NCBI RefSeq assembly: GCF_003260265.1
Contig: NZ_QITQ01000001.1
Location: 248,001 to 312,000 of the forward strand
Length of the DNA: 64,000 bases
Direction of reading: 5' to 3'
From: Roseovarius amoyensis
GTDB taxonomy: Bacteria > Pseudomonadota > Alphaproteobacteria > Rhodobacterales > Rhodobacteraceae
Below are positions 26,531-36,709 of this stretch, one piece after another. Within the stretch, counting starts at the first letter, position 1. Every line of letters begins with the position of its first letter. The translations under genes and the position numbers were made by a program. Under the pieces are notes generated by a model that did not search any database, was not told the DNA's origin, and was given only the letters and a program-made list of their open reading frames with translations.

Positions 26531-27457
26531 ATGAACATCCGTATGACCATCGCCGCGCTGACCCTGGGGCTGGCGGCGGCGCCGGCACTGGCCGAGTGCG
26601 AAAGCGTCAGCTTTTCCGACGTCGGCTGGACCGACATCACCGCCACCACCGCCGCCACCACCACCGTGCTGAAGGCGCTGGGCTATGACACCGACATCAA
26701 GGTGCTGTCGGTGCCGGTGACCTATACCTCGCTCGCCAAGGGCGATATCGACGTCTTCCTGGGCAACTGGATGCCGACAATGGAGGCCGACATCGCCCCC
26801 TACCGCGAGGCCAGCACCGTCGACACCGTGCGCGCCAACCTGCAGGGCGCCAAGTACACGCTGGCCACCAATGCCGCCGGCGCGGCGCTGGGTATCACCT
26901 CGTTCGGGTCGATCGCGGAACATGCTGACGCGCTGGACAGCACCATCTACGGCATCGAGCCGGGCAATGACGGCAACCGCCTGATCATCGACATGATCGA
27001 GCAGGACGCATTCGGCCTGAAGGGGTTCGAGGTCAAGGAAAGCTCTGAACAGGGGATGCTGGCACAGGTCGCACGGGCCGACCGCAAGGGCGACCCGATC
27101 GTCTTTCTGGGGTGGGAGCCGCACCCGATGAACGCCAATTTCGACCTCACCTACCTGACCGGCGGCGATGACTGGTTCGGCCCCGACCTGGGCGGCGCCA
27201 CCGTTCATACCAACACCCGCGCGGGTTTTGTCGAAGAATGCCCCAATGTCGGCAAGCTGCTGACCAACCTGGAATTCACGCTGGCAATGGAAAACGAGAT
27301 CATGGGCGCGATCCTCGATGACGGCGAAAAGCCCGAGGATGCCGCGAGCGCCTGGCTCAAGGCCAATCCCGGCGTGCTGGACGGCTGGCTTGACGGCGTC
27401 ACCACCGTTGATGGCGGCGACGCGATGGCGGCGGTCAAGGCCGCGCTGGGCCTTTGA
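26531..27457 (+). CDS. choX: Choline ABC transporter substrate-binding protein
   Basis: Periplasmic choline receptor. The 308-aa precursor has a Sec signal (MNIRMTIAALTLGLAAAPALA, cut before ECE), then a ProX/OpuAC-type fold: SVSFSDVGWTDITATTAATT, DVFLGNWMPTME and FLGWEPHPMN supply the aromatic box (Trp residues) that binds the trimethylammonium group. GAGGGAGAG precedes the ATG. Followed by choW and choV, which together form a complete importer. Confidence 0.94.
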   Translation: MNIRMTIAALTLGLAAAPALAECESVSFSDVGWTDITATTAATTTVLKALGYDTDIKVLSVPVTYTSLAKGDIDVFLGNWMPTMEADIAPYREASTVDTVRANLQGAKYTLATNAAGAALGITSFGSIAEHADALDSTIYGIEPGNDGNRLIIDMIEQDAFGLKGFEVKESSEQGMLAQVARADRKGDPIVFLGWEPHPMNANFDLTYLTGGDDWFGPDLGGATVHTNTRAGFVEECPNVGKLLTNLEFTLAMENEIMGAILDDGEKPEDAASAWLKANPGVLDGWLDGVTTVDGGDAMAAVKAALGL

Positions 27458-27540
27458 GAATTGAGCGGGCGGGGCACATGACCGGGTCCCGCCCCCTCTC
27501 TTGCCGGCCCATCCCAATCACCTACCGCTGAGAGTCGCGC

Positions 27541-28377
27541 ATGAACTGGCTGAGCGAACACAAGATCCCCGTGGGCGATTGGGCCGAGAATTTCTTTTTG
27601 TGGCTGCAGGACAATGCCGCCGCCTTTTTCGATGGGATGGCCGTGGTGATGGAGGCAATCATCGACGCCTTCCTGTGGATTCTGCAAACCCCGCACCCGC
27701 TGGTCATCGTCGCTGTCTTCGTCGGCCTGACATGGGCCCTGCAGCGCAACTGGAAAACCTGTGTGCTGGTCGCGCTCGGCTTTCTCTTCATCCTCAACCA
27801 GGGCTACTGGGAAGAAACCACCGAGAGCCTGACGCTGGTGCTGTCCTCGTGCCTGTTCTGCATGGGGATCGGCGTGCCCATCGGCATCGCCGCCGCGCAC
27901 CGTCCGCGCCTCTATGACGGGATGCGCCCGGTTCTGGACCTGATGCAGACGCTGCCGGCCTTCGTCTACCTGATCCCGGCGATCGTGTTCTTTGGCATCG
28001 GCATGGTGCCGGGGCTGATCGCCACGGTCATCTTCGTGGTGCCCGCGCCGATCCGGCTGACACATCTTGGCGTTTCGGGCACGCCGCAGCCGCTGCTGGA
28101 GGCCGCGCGCGCCTTTGGTGCCACCAACCGCCAGACCCTGTGGAAGGTCGAGCTGCCCTTTGCCCTGCCCCAGATCATGGCCGGGCTGAACCAGACAATC
28201 ATGCTGTCGCTGTCGATGGTGGTGATCGGGGCGCTGGTGGGCGCCGACGGGCTGGGGGTACCGGTACTCAGGGCGATCAACACGGTGAACATCGCGCTCG
28301 GGTTCGAATCCGGGCTGATGATCGTGGTGGTGGCCATTGTGCTGGACCGGATGCTGCGGATGGAGGGGCGCAAATGA
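27541..28377 (+). CDS. choW: Choline ABC transporter permease
   Basis: Inner-membrane permease of the quaternary-amine (OpuAB/ProW) type, 278 aa. About six hydrophobic helices and the ATPase-contact loop near GTPQPLLEAARAFGATNRQTLW (around residues 180-200). The N-terminal MNWLSEHKIPVGDWAENFF is typical of ChoW. It overlaps choV by four bases (ATGA at 28374) and lies 83 bases after choX, with a GC hairpin in the gap. Confidence 0.94.
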   Translation: MNWLSEHKIPVGDWAENFFLWLQDNAAAFFDGMAVVMEAIIDAFLWILQTPHPLVIVAVFVGLTWALQRNWKTCVLVALGFLFILNQGYWEETTESLTLVLSSCLFCMGIGVPIGIAAAHRPRLYDGMRPVLDLMQTLPAFVYLIPAIVFFGIGMVPGLIATVIFVVPAPIRLTHLGVSGTPQPLLEAARAFGATNRQTLWKVELPFALPQIMAGLNQTIMLSLSMVVIGALVGADGLGVPVLRAINTVNIALGFESGLMIVVVAIVLDRMLRMEGRK

Positions 28378-29405
28378 GCGGCGCCGCCGTGGAATTTCAC
28401 CGTGTCTCGATCGTATTCGGCGATGCGCCCGAAACCGCCCTGCCCCTGATGGATGCCGGACGCAGCCGCGCCGAGATCCATCAGGAAACCGGCCAGATCC
28501 TGGGCGTGCACGATTGCGAGCTTTCGGTCGCGCCGGGCGAGATACTGGTGCTGATGGGGCTGTCGGGGTCGGGCAAATCGACCCTTCTGCGATCGGTCAA
28601 CGGCCTCAACCCGGTGGTGCGCGGCCATGTCGAGGTGTTCGACGGGCAGACCATGGTCGATGTCACCCATGCCGACGCCGCCACCCTGCGCCGGCTGCGC
28701 CAGCGCCATGTGGCGATGGTGTTCCAGCAGTTCGGCCTGCTGCCCTGGCGCAGCGTGGGCGAAAATGTCGGCCTAGGGCTGGAGCTGGCCGGCTTGCCGC
28801 GCGCAAAGCGTGCCGAACAGGTGAAACGCCAGCTTGACCTGGTGGGCCTGTCGGATTGGGCCGACTGCCGCGTGGCCGAGCTGTCGGGCGGGATGCAGCA
28901 GCGCGTCGGCCTGGCGCGCGCCTTTGCCACCGACGCGCCGATCCTGCTGATGGACGAACCCTTTTCGGCGCTCGACCCGCTGATCCGCAATCACCTGCAG
29001 GACGAACTGCTGGATCTGCAATCAAAGCTCGGGCGCACCATCATCTTTGTCAGCCACGACCTTGACGAGGCGTTCAAGCTGGGCGACCGAATCGCCATCC
29101 TGGAGGGCGGACGCATCGTACAATGCGGCACGCCGCAGGACATCTTTACCAACCCGGCCACCAATTACGTGGCCGAATTCGTGGCCCACATGAACCCGCT
29201 GGGGGTGCTGTGCGCACGCGACATGATGGAGCCGGCCTCCGTAACGCCCGACACCTCCGTTCCGCCCGACGCCACCATCCACCAGGTGATGGAGGCCGCG
29301 CAGGGCCATGACAAGCCCGTGGGCGTGACCGACGAGGCGGGCCACATCATCGGCCAGATCACCCGCAACCGCATCCTTGCCAAGCTGCTTGATCCGCGCG
29401 CCTGA
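28374..29405 (+). CDS. choV: Choline ABC transporter ATP-binding protein
   Basis: ATPase of the choline importer, 343 aa. Walker A GLSGSGKST near 62, Q-loop FQQFGLLPW, signature LSGGMQQR near 166, Walker B ILLMDEPFSALDP, and a C-terminal CBS-type regulatory tail from about residue 280 (CARDMMEPASVTPDTSVPPD). The tail is the feature that distinguishes ProV/OpuA-type subunits, which sense ionic strength. Translationally coupled to choW. Confidence 0.94.
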   Translation: MSGAAVEFHRVSIVFGDAPETALPLMDAGRSRAEIHQETGQILGVHDCELSVAPGEILVLMGLSGSGKSTLLRSVNGLNPVVRGHVEVFDGQTMVDVTHADAATLRRLRQRHVAMVFQQFGLLPWRSVGENVGLGLELAGLPRAKRAEQVKRQLDLVGLSDWADCRVAELSGGMQQRVGLARAFATDAPILLMDEPFSALDPLIRNHLQDELLDLQSKLGRTIIFVSHDLDEAFKLGDRIAILEGGRIVQCGTPQDIFTNPATNYVAEFVAHMNPLGVLCARDMMEPASVTPDTSVPPDATIHQVMEAAQGHDKPVGVTDEAGHIIGQITRNRILAKLLDPRA

Positions 29406-29437
29406 TCGGACCGGCCCCGCGCAAGACACCCGGCGCC

Positions 29438-30376
29438 TCAGACCTTGGTGGCCGGCACCGGCGGCGTCACTGCCCGGCGCTTGAGCTGCGCCTCGCGGAA
29501 ACTGATAAAGCTTATGGCCATCACGATCATCGTGCCCCCCAGCACCACCCACAGGTCGATCGGCTCGCCGAACACCAGCGCACCCAGCACCACCGCCCAG
29601 ACCAGCTGCAGAAACGTCACCGGCTGCGTCAGCGCCAGCGGCGCGGCACGAAAGGCCAGCGTCATGGTATAATGCCCGGCCGTGCCCAACAGCGCCACCG
29701 CCGCCAGGATGCCCAGCTGGCCCAGGCTGGGCGTAACCCAGTTCATCACTGCCAGCGGCGCCAGCCCGATGGCGACCGTGACCGACAGCATCGCCACGAC
29801 CTGCACGGGGCTGCATTCCTGCGTCAGCCGCTTGGCGATCAGATAGGACGCTCCTAAAAAGAACGCGGCGAACAGCATCGCCAGGTGGCCCGGCTCGACC
29901 TCGCGAAAGCCGGGGCGCAGGATGATCACCGCCCCCACCAGCGCCGCCACCACCGCCAGCAGGCGCCTTGCAGCCAGCCTTTCGCCCAGAAACAACGCCG
30001 CCCCGAGCGTGACATAAACCGGCGAAAGATAATTCATCGCCGTCACATCGGCGATGGGAATGCGCGCCATCGCAAAGAACCACAATGACACGCCGACCGT
30101 GTGCACTGCCCCGCGCACGCAAAAAAGCGTCCATATCCGCTTGCTTGGCCGCATCCGCAAAAGCGGTCGCAGAACCGGCAACAATATGAACAGCCCGAAC
30201 AGGAATCGCAGGAACGCCGCCTCTGGCGCGGGAATGCGTGTTCCCAGCCATTTCACCAGCGCGGTGACACCCACAAACAAGACCCCCGTCACCACCATCC
30301 AGAAAACGCCGCGAAGGGGGTTCGCGGCGGGCGGGTTCGCGGCGGGCGGGTTCGTCAATTCGGTCATGGGCGGCAT
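29438..30376 (-). CDS. EamA/DMT-family transporter 1
   Basis: The 312-aa protein has ten hydrophobic helices arranged as two EamA repeats (first repeat around residues 25-150, second 165-300), with the typical AMARIPIADVTAMNYLSPVY between helices 3 and 4. DMT transporters usually export small metabolites; substrate cannot be told. The N-terminus holds a five-residue duplication (NPPAA twice) encoded by a 15-bp tandem repeat. ATGs at 30376 and 30367 are both possible; neither has a clear ribosome site. Confidence 0.88.
   Translation of the reverse strand: MPPMTELTNPPAANPPAANPLRGVFWMVVTGVLFVGVTALVKWLGTRIPAPEAAFLRFLFGLFILLPVLRPLLRMRPSKRIWTLFCVRGAVHTVGVSLWFFAMARIPIADVTAMNYLSPVYVTLGAALFLGERLAARRLLAVVAALVGAVIILRPGFREVEPGHLAMLFAAFFLGASYLIAKRLTQECSPVQVVAMLSVTVAIGLAPLAVMNWVTPSLGQLGILAAVALLGTAGHYTMTLAFRAAPLALTQPVTFLQLVWAVVLGALVFGEPIDLWVVLGGTMIVMAISFISFREAQLKRRAVTPPVPATKV
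30321..30354. repeat. 15-bp tandem repeat in the EamA gene
   Basis: Two perfect copies of a 15-bp GC-rich unit (30321-30335 and 30336-30350) plus four bases of a third. In frame it encodes NPPAA repeated in the cytoplasmic N-terminus; gain or loss of a unit would not break the frame. Confidence 0.85.
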
Positions 30377-30470
30377 TAAGGGTCCGGGCGCGGGAAAAGT
30401 CGAGTACCGCCTGCACATTTTACGAAGCGCGGGACACACCCGGCCAGCTAGCAGGCCGGGTATGCGCCCG

Positions 30471-31067
30471 TCACATCAACAGCAGTTTCGCCGCTATCGC
30501 CCACATGGTCAGGCCCACCACCACGTCCAGCACACGCCAGCTGGCCGGGCGGCGAAACAGCGGCGCCAGAAAGCGCGCGCCATAGCCCAGACCAAAGAAA
30601 AAGACGAAACTGGCCGTCATCGCCCCCAGCGCGAATGCCAGCCGGTCGGCATATTGCGCGCTGACCGCGCCCAGCAGTACCACGGTATCCAGATAGACAT
30701 GCGGGTTCAGCCATGTCAGCGTCAGGCAGGTCAAAAGCGCCGGGCGCAGGCCGCCAGCGTCGCCTAACCCCGCCTCCAGCACTTCGCCCCCGATCCAGGC
30801 CGCGCGCAGGGTGCGCGCGCCATACCAGATCAGGAACCCCGCACCACCGATGCGCATCGCCGTTTCCAGTCCCGGCGCCGCCGTCACCAGCGCCCCGAAT
30901 CCCGCCACGCCGGTGGCGATCAGCACCGCATCGCTGAGCGCGCAGGTCAGGCAGACGGCAAAGACATGGCCATTGCGCAGCCCCTGCCGCAGGACAAAGG
31001 CATTCTGCGCCCCGATGGCAAGGATCAGGGAAAACCCCAGCGCGAAACCAGCCACCGCCGCCTGCAT
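30471..31067 (-). CDS. LysE/ArgO-family amino-acid exporter
   Basis: A 198-aa inner-membrane protein with about six helices. GFALGFSLILAIGAQNAFVLRQG at the start is the hallmark of the LysE/ArgO branch, which exports lysine or arginine; TWLNPHVYLDTVVLLG near residue 120 is the second conserved block. I chose ATG 31067, which has GGGGG five bases upstream; ATG 31079 adds four residues. Convergent neighbours do not suggest the substrate. Confidence 0.9.
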   Translation of the reverse strand: MQAAVAGFALGFSLILAIGAQNAFVLRQGLRNGHVFAVCLTCALSDAVLIATGVAGFGALVTAAPGLETAMRIGGAGFLIWYGARTLRAAWIGGEVLEAGLGDAGGLRPALLTCLTLTWLNPHVYLDTVVLLGAVSAQYADRLAFALGAMTASFVFFFGLGYGARFLAPLFRRPASWRVLDVVVGLTMWAIAAKLLLM

Positions 31068-31138
31068 GTCTGCCCCCATCGGGTTACGGCGCGTGGCGTC
31101 AGATCACGCCCGGTACACGCCCCGGGCCCGGGCCGTTC

Positions 31139-31888
31139 TCACTCGGCCGCGAGCTGTTCCATCACCTCGTCGGAGGCTTCGAAATTGGTGGTGACGCGCT
31201 GCACGTCGTCGTCATCCTCCAGCGCCTCGACAAGACGCATCAGTTTTTGCATCCCCTCAAGGTCCAGCTCGGTGGTGGTGGTGGGCCGCCACACCAGGCG
31301 GGCGCTTTCGCTTTCGCCCAGCTCGGCCTCCAGCGCGCCGGAAACTTCGTTCAGGTCGGTATCGGCGCACCAGATGGTGTGACCGTCCTCGGAACTTTCG
31401 ACATCCTCCGCCCCGGCCTCGATCGCGGCCATCAGCATGCTGTCGGCATCGCCGGCCTCGGGGGGATAGGTGACCTCGCCCTTGCGTTCGAACATGAAGG
31501 CGACAGAGCCGGTTTCGCCCAGCGAGCCGCCCTGCTTGGCAAAGGTCGAGCGCACGTTCGACGCGGTGCGGTTACGGTTGTCGGTCATTGCCTCGACAAT
31601 CACCGCAACCCCGCCGGGTCCATACCCCTCGTAGCGGATTTCCTCGTATTCGTCGCCCTCGCCGCCGGTGGCCTTCTTGATCGCGCGTTCGATGTTGTCC
31701 TTGGGCATCGACTGCGCCTTGGCTTCCTTGACCGCCAGCCGCAGGCGTGGGTTCTTCTCGGGGTCGGGATCGCCCATCTTGGCGGCGACGGTGATCTCTT
31801 TGGAAAACTTGGAAAACAGCTTGGAACGGGCGGCGTCCTGCCGCCCCTTGCGATGCTGGATATTTGCCCATTTGGAATGGCCGGCCAT
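31139..31888 (-). CDS. YebC/PmpR family protein
   Basis: The 249-aa protein begins [19 protein letters not shown], the signature of the YebC family, followed by [12 protein letters not shown] and a [19 protein letters not shown] block. These proteins were named DNA-binding regulators and more recently tied to relief of ribosome stalling at proline stretches. Length is normal. The frame runs far upstream to 33130 antisense to the next gene, but the conserved start fixes ATG 31888. Confidence 0.95.
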   Translation of the reverse strand: MAGHSKWANIQHRKGRQDAARSKLFSKFSKEITVAAKMGDPDPEKNPRLRLAVKEAKAQSMPKDNIERAIKKATGGEGDEYEEIRYEGYGPGGVAVIVEAMTDNRNRTASNVRSTFAKQGGSLGETGSVAFMFERKGEVTYPPEAGDADSMLMAAIEAGAEDVESSEDGHTIWCADTDLNEVSGALEAELGESESARLVWRPTTTTELDLEGMQKLMRLVEALEDDDDVQRVTTNFEASDEVMEQLAAE

Positions 31889-32008
31889 CATGCGCTCCCG
31901 TGGGTTGGTGCCGATCCGGTCTCTATAGTTCAGCCCTGCCACCCGCCGCAACCCGGTTGCGTTTGCCGCGCGCATGCGATTGGCTGGCGCCAACAAGGGG
32001 CGCACAAC

Positions 32009-33781
32009 ATGACCACCGACCAGATCATCCTTTTTTCGCTTTTCGGCGCCGTCTTTGCGCTGCTGCTGTGGGGGCGATGGCGCTATGACATCGTCGCCTT
32101 CGCCGCGCTGCTGGCGGGCGTGGTGCTGGGGGTAGTCCCGACCGACCGGGCGTTTTCGGGCTTCGGCCACCCGGCCACGATCATCGTGGCCTTGGTGCTG
32201 GTGGTGTCGGCCGGACTGGTGCGTTCGGGCGCGGTGCACCTGATCACCCGCACCATGATCGACAGCAGCCGGGGCCTGGCCAGTCATATCACGCTGATGG
32301 GCGGCATCGGTGCGGTACTGTCGGCCTTCATGAACAACGTCGCCGCGCTGGCGCTGCTGATGCCGGTCGATATCCAGACCGCGCGCAAGGCCAAGCGCGC
32401 CGCCGGGCTGACGCTGATGCCGCTGTCGTTTGCCACTATCCTGGGCGGCATGGCCACGCTGATCGGCACGCCGCCCAACATCATCATCGCCTCGATCCGA
32501 GAGGATGCGCTGGGCGCGCCCTTTAAGATGTTCGATTTCGCCCCCGTGGGGGCGCTGACCGCCCTTGCCGGGCTGGTTTTCGTGGCGCTGATCGGCTGGC
32601 GGCTGATCCCCCAGCGAGAGGACAGCGTGCTGCGCGCCTCGGACATCACCGATTATATTGCCGAGCTGACCGTGCCCGAGGATTCGGATCACATCGGCAA
32701 GCGGCTGATCGAGCTGCAGGAAGCCGCCGAAAAGGCCGACGTGGCCATTCTCGGGCTGATCCGCGACGGCAAGCGGCGCTATGGCACCGCCCTCAACACC
32801 GAGTTGCGCGCCGGCGACACCCTGGTGCTGGAGGCAAAGCCCGACGCGCTGGACGAGTTCCGCAGCGCCCTGTCGCTGGCGTTCTCGGACAAGGAGCGCG
32901 AAGAGCGACTGAAAGCCGCCGGCGAAGGGCTGGACATCATCGAGGTGGTGGTGCCGCAAAACTCGCGCCTCGCGGGCAAGACAACGCAATCCGTCGGGCT
33001 GCACTGGCGCCGAAAATCCGTGCTGATGGGCATCTCGCGCGAGGGGCGCAAGATCACATCGGAGGTGCGCAAGACCGTCATCCGCCCAGGCGACATCCTG
33101 CTGTTGCTGGTGCCCAAGGACACCGGGCAAGAAGTTATCGAATGGCTAGGCGCGCTGCCCCTGGCCGACCGCGGGCTGGCGGTGACGCAGGAAACCAAGA
33201 CATGGCTGGCAATCGGGCTATTCGCCGCCGCGGTGGCCGCGGCCAGCGTCGGCCTGCTTTACCTGCCCATCGCGCTGGGGCTGGTGGTGATGGCCTATGT
33301 GCTGACGCGCATCGTTCCCGCCAGCGAGCTTTATACCCAGATCGAATGGCCGGTGGTGGTGCTGCTGGGGTCGATGATCCCGCTGGGCGTGGCGCTGGAC
33401 GATTCTGGCGGAACGCAGCTGATTGCCGGGGCGCTGGTGGGGGTGACCGAGGGCATGCCTGCCTGGGCAATCCTGACGGTGCTGATGGTGGTGACGATGA
33501 CGCTGTCGGACGTGCTGAATAACACGGCCACCACCATTGTCGCCGCCCCGGTGGGGATCGAGATGGCGCGCGGGCTGGGGGTTTCGCCCGACCCGTTCCT
33601 GATGGCGGTGGCGGTGGCAGCGTCCTCGGCCTATCTCACCCCGATCGGGCACAAGAACAACACGCTGATCCTGGGGCCCGGCGGCTATCGCTTTGGCGAT
33701 TACTGGCGCATGGGCCTGCCGCTGGAGGTGTTGGTGGTCGTGGTATCGGTACCCGCGATCCTGGTTTTCTGGCCGCTCTGA
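32009..33781 (+). CDS. SLC13-type permease with TrkA-C domains, copy 1
   Basis: The 590-aa membrane protein has an N-terminal bundle of helices (about 5-195) with [14 protein letters not shown] (the ion-transporter hairpin motif), a cytoplasmic pair of RCK/TrkA-C-like domains (about 210-385) and a C-terminal bundle ending with [18 protein letters not shown] and [18 protein letters not shown]. This is the SLC13/CitT-related class annotated as sulfate or dicarboxylate permeases; substrate uncertain. AAGGGG precedes ATG 32009. A second, divergent copy lies at 34743. Confidence 0.9.
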   Translation: MTTDQIILFSLFGAVFALLLWGRWRYDIVAFAALLAGVVLGVVPTDRAFSGFGHPATIIVALVLVVSAGLVRSGAVHLITRTMIDSSRGLASHITLMGGIGAVLSAFMNNVAALALLMPVDIQTARKAKRAAGLTLMPLSFATILGGMATLIGTPPNIIIASIREDALGAPFKMFDFAPVGALTALAGLVFVALIGWRLIPQREDSVLRASDITDYIAELTVPEDSDHIGKRLIELQEAAEKADVAILGLIRDGKRRYGTALNTELRAGDTLVLEAKPDALDEFRSALSLAFSDKEREERLKAAGEGLDIIEVVVPQNSRLAGKTTQSVGLHWRRKSVLMGISREGRKITSEVRKTVIRPGDILLLLVPKDTGQEVIEWLGALPLADRGLAVTQETKTWLAIGLFAAAVAAASVGLLYLPIALGLVVMAYVLTRIVPASELYTQIEWPVVVLLGSMIPLGVALDDSGGTQLIAGALVGVTEGMPAWAILTVLMVVTMTLSDVLNNTATTIVAAPVGIEMARGLGVSPDPFLMAVAVAASSAYLTPIGHKNNTLILGPGGYRFGDYWRMGLPLEVLVVVVSVPAILVFWPL

Positions 33782-33877
33782 CCCGGCGCGGCGGGCCCGG
33801 CCCCGCCGCTTTCGCACCCCGTCCGCCGCCCGGATCGGGCCTTGCCCTTGCCGCTTTGCGGCCCTAACACCATGGGC

Positions 33878-34690
33878 ATGAGGATACTTTACCTGGGCGA
33901 TGTGGTCGGCCGCGCCGGGCGGCGCGCGATCACCGAGAGGCTGCAGCGTCTGCGCGACGAATGGCGGCTGGATTTCGTGGTGGTCAACGGCGAGAACGCC
34001 ACCGGCGGCATGGGGCTGTCGGGCGATCACGCCAAGGCGCTGCTGAATGCTGGTGCCGACTGCGTGACACTGGGCGATCATGCTTTTGATCAAAAGGACA
34101 TGCTGCAGTTCATCGAGTCCGAGCCGCGCGTACTGCGGCCGCTGAACTTTGCCCGCCAGGCGCCGGGCCGCGGGCACCGGGTGTTTCAGGACGCGCGCGG
34201 GCGCAAGGTGCTGGTGGCGCAGGTGTTGGGGCAGGTATTCATGAAACGCCCCTTTGACGACCCGTTCAGCGCCATCGACCCGGTCTTGCGGGCGCATATG
34301 CGCGGCGGCGGCGTTCAGGCCAGCATCGTCGACATGCATTGCGAGGCGACATCGGAAAAGATGGCGATGGGCCATTTCTGCGACGGGCGCGCCAGCATGG
34401 TCGTCGGCACCCATACGCATGTGCCCACCGCCGACGCGCAGATCATGCCGGGCGGCACCGCCTACCTGTCGGATGCCGGCATGTGCGGCGATTACCTCAG
34501 CGTGATCGGCATGGAAAAGACCGAGCCGATGCGCCGCTTTGTCACCGGCATGGGGCAGGCCCGGTTCACGCCCGCGCTGGGCGAGACCACGCTTTGCGGT
34601 CTGTATATCGAAACCGACGACGCCACCGGCAAGGCCACCCGCCTTGCGATGGTGCGCGAAGGCGGGCGGCTGGAACAGTCGGCCCCATGA
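33878..34690 (+). CDS. YmdB-like metallophosphoesterase (TIGR00282 family)
   Basis: A 270-aa calcineurin-like phosphoesterase: MRILYLGDVVGRAGRRA (metal ligand Asp), VVNGENATGGMG (Asn, Glu), LGDHAFDQKD and VVGTHTHVPTAD (paired His). YmdB of Bacillus hydrolyses cyclic nucleotides and shapes multicellular behaviour; alphaproteobacterial members are uncharacterised. LGDHAFDQ replaces the commoner GNHxWD form. ATG 33878 is chosen; ATG 33872 adds two residues. Lies between two SLC13-type permeases. Confidence 0.9.
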   Translation: MRILYLGDVVGRAGRRAITERLQRLRDEWRLDFVVVNGENATGGMGLSGDHAKALLNAGADCVTLGDHAFDQKDMLQFIESEPRVLRPLNFARQAPGRGHRVFQDARGRKVLVAQVLGQVFMKRPFDDPFSAIDPVLRAHMRGGGVQASIVDMHCEATSEKMAMGHFCDGRASMVVGTHTHVPTADAQIMPGGTAYLSDAGMCGDYLSVIGMEKTEPMRRFVTGMGQARFTPALGETTLCGLYIETDDATGKATRLAMVREGGRLEQSAP

Positions 34691-34742
34691 CAGGCGCCGC
34701 CCTGAACACCCGGCCACGAGGCCCTACCGGCAGGCAGGTCCG

Positions 34743-36524
34743 ATGCCGCTAGCCGAGATGTCGCAGACCGGGCAGGCGCTGTTCACGCTGTCGGTGGTGG
34801 CGGCGATGTTCGTGCTGTTCGTCAGGGAAACCTACCCGACCGAGGTGGTGGCCATCGCCGGCGTTGCGGTGCTGCTTGCCACAGGGCTGTTGCCCTATGA
34901 CGACGCCGTTGCCGTGCTGGCCAACCCCGCGCCCTGGACCATCGTTGCGCTGTTCATCGTGATGGGGGCGCTGGTGCGCACCGGCGCGCTGGACTGGTTC
35001 ACCCAGGCGGCTGCGGCCCATGCGGATGCGCGCCCGGCTGTGGCCATCGGCGCGCTGATGGCGCTGGTGATCGTGGCGTCGGCATTCGTCAACAACACCC
35101 CCGTGGTGGTGGTGATGATCCCGGTCTTCGTTCAGATGACCAACCGGCTGGGCGTGGCGGCCAGCAAGTTCCTGATCCCGCTCAGCTATGCCGCCATCCT
35201 TGGCGGGTGCCTGACGCTGATCGGCACATCGACCAACCTGCTGGTCGACGGGGTGGCGCGGGCAAAGGGGCTGGAACCATTCACAATCTTCGAGGTCACG
35301 CCGATGGCGCTGATCCTGGTCGTCTGGGGCGCGGTCTATCTGTACCTCATCGCGCCCAGACTGCTGCCCGAACGCGCCAGCATGGCCAGCCTGCTGGGAA
35401 ATGAGCGGAAATCACGCAAGTTCTTTACCGAGGCGGTGATCCCGCCCGAATCGAACATGGTGGGGCGCGAGGTCACGGGCGTGCAGCTGTTCAAGCGAGA
35501 GGGCGTGCGCCTGGTCGACGTCATTCGCGGCGATACCTCGCTCAGGCGCAACCTCGGGGGGGTAACGCTGCAGGTGGGCGACCGGGTGGTGCTGCGCACC
35601 CAAGTGACCGAGTTGCTAAGCCTGCAACGCAACAAGAGCCTCAAGCGCGTCGACCAGGTGTCGGCGGTCGAAACCACCACCGTCGAGGCGCTGATCACGC
35701 CCGATTGTCGCATGGTCGGGCGGCATCTGGGTGCGCTCAGGCTGCGGCGCCGCTTTGGCGTCTATCCGCTGGCGGTGCACCGCAAGGACCGCAATATCGG
35801 CCGCCAGCTTGACGATATCGTGGTACGCGCGGGCGATACGCTGCTGCTCGAAGGCGCGCCCGAAGACATCCAGCGGCTGGCCGCCGAGATGAACCTGGTC
35901 GACATCACCCGCCCGACCGAACGCGCCTATCGCCGCAGCCACGCCCCCATCGCCATTGCCGCCCTGGCCGGCATCGTGATTTTGGCGGCGCTGGGTGTGG
36001 CGCCCATCCTGTTGCTGGCGGTGCTGGCGATGGCGGTGGTGTTCATCACCCGCTGTGTCGATACCGAAGAGGCGTTTTCCTTTGTCGACAGCCGGCTGCT
36101 GGCGTTGATCTTTGCCATGCTGGCGATCGGCGAGGCGCTGGAAGCCTCGGGCGCGGTGCTGTTCCTGGTCGATCACGTCGCGCCGTTCCTGGCCCACACC
36201 CCGCCTTTCCTGACAATCTGGGCGGTCTACCTGCTGACCAGCGTGCTGACCGAACTGGTGTCGAACAACGCGGTGGCGGTGGTGGTGACGCCGGTCGCCA
36301 TCGGCCTTGCCGCCGCGCTGGGGCACGATCCGCGCCCGTTCGTGGTGGCGGTGATGATCGCGGCCTCGGCCAGTTTCGCCACCCCCATCGGCTATCAGAC
36401 CAACATGATGGTATATGGCCCCGGCGGCTACAAGTTCACCGATTTCATCAAGGTGGGCGTACCGCTGAACCTCAGCATGGGCATCTTGGCCTCTGCCCTG
36501 ATCCCGTTCTTCTTTCCGCTTTGA
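34743..36524 (+). CDS. SLC13-type permease with TrkA-C domains, copy 2
   Basis: The 593-aa protein has the same layout as the copy at 32009: first helix bundle with GTSTNLLVDGVARAKG, two TrkA-C domains (about 220-390, VGREVTGVQLFKREGVRLV and VGRHLGALRLRRRFGVYPL), second bundle with LVSNNAVAVVVTPVAIG and ATPIGYQTNMMVYGPGGY. The hairpin sequences differ from copy 1 (GTPPN vs GTSTN), pointing to a different substrate. ATG 34743 follows the phosphoesterase by 52 bases, so both are likely one transcript. Confidence 0.9.
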   Translation: MPLAEMSQTGQALFTLSVVAAMFVLFVRETYPTEVVAIAGVAVLLATGLLPYDDAVAVLANPAPWTIVALFIVMGALVRTGALDWFTQAAAAHADARPAVAIGALMALVIVASAFVNNTPVVVVMIPVFVQMTNRLGVAASKFLIPLSYAAILGGCLTLIGTSTNLLVDGVARAKGLEPFTIFEVTPMALILVVWGAVYLYLIAPRLLPERASMASLLGNERKSRKFFTEAVIPPESNMVGREVTGVQLFKREGVRLVDVIRGDTSLRRNLGGVTLQVGDRVVLRTQVTELLSLQRNKSLKRVDQVSAVETTTVEALITPDCRMVGRHLGALRLRRRFGVYPLAVHRKDRNIGRQLDDIVVRAGDTLLLEGAPEDIQRLAAEMNLVDITRPTERAYRRSHAPIAIAALAGIVILAALGVAPILLLAVLAMAVVFITRCVDTEEAFSFVDSRLLALIFAMLAIGEALEASGAVLFLVDHVAPFLAHTPPFLTIWAVYLLTSVLTELVSNNAVAVVVTPVAIGLAAALGHDPRPFVVAVMIAASASFATPIGYQTNMMVYGPGGYKFTDFIKVGVPLNLSMGILASALIPFFFPL

Positions 36525-36589
36525 AGCGGAACGAGCGGGGTAACGAGAGCCCTGCCCGACGGCCTGAAGCGCTGCCCTTACCCCCTCAC

Positions 36590-36609
36590 GCCCGGCGGCA
36601 CCGCCGGGC
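36590..36609. terminator. GC hairpin after SLC13 copy 2
   Basis: GCCCGGCGG (36590-36598) pairs with CCGCCGGGC (36601-36609) around a CA loop, 65 bases after the permease stop and before the convergent OsmC gene. There is no T run; it may be an intrinsic-like terminator or RNA stabiliser. Confidence 0.45.
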
Positions 36610-36709
36610 AGCCCCCGGCCGCCCCCTCGGGCGGGGCCAGCCCTCTGCGCGGATGCATGAACGTCGCACATCGAAGGGATGGCTATTTGCAGCCCCTGTT
36701 GCAGGTTCA

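Noticed and set aside
28301..28310. GGTTCGAATC resembling a tRNA T-loop
   Set aside because: It is inside choW codons and no acceptor, D or anticodon stem can be formed around it.
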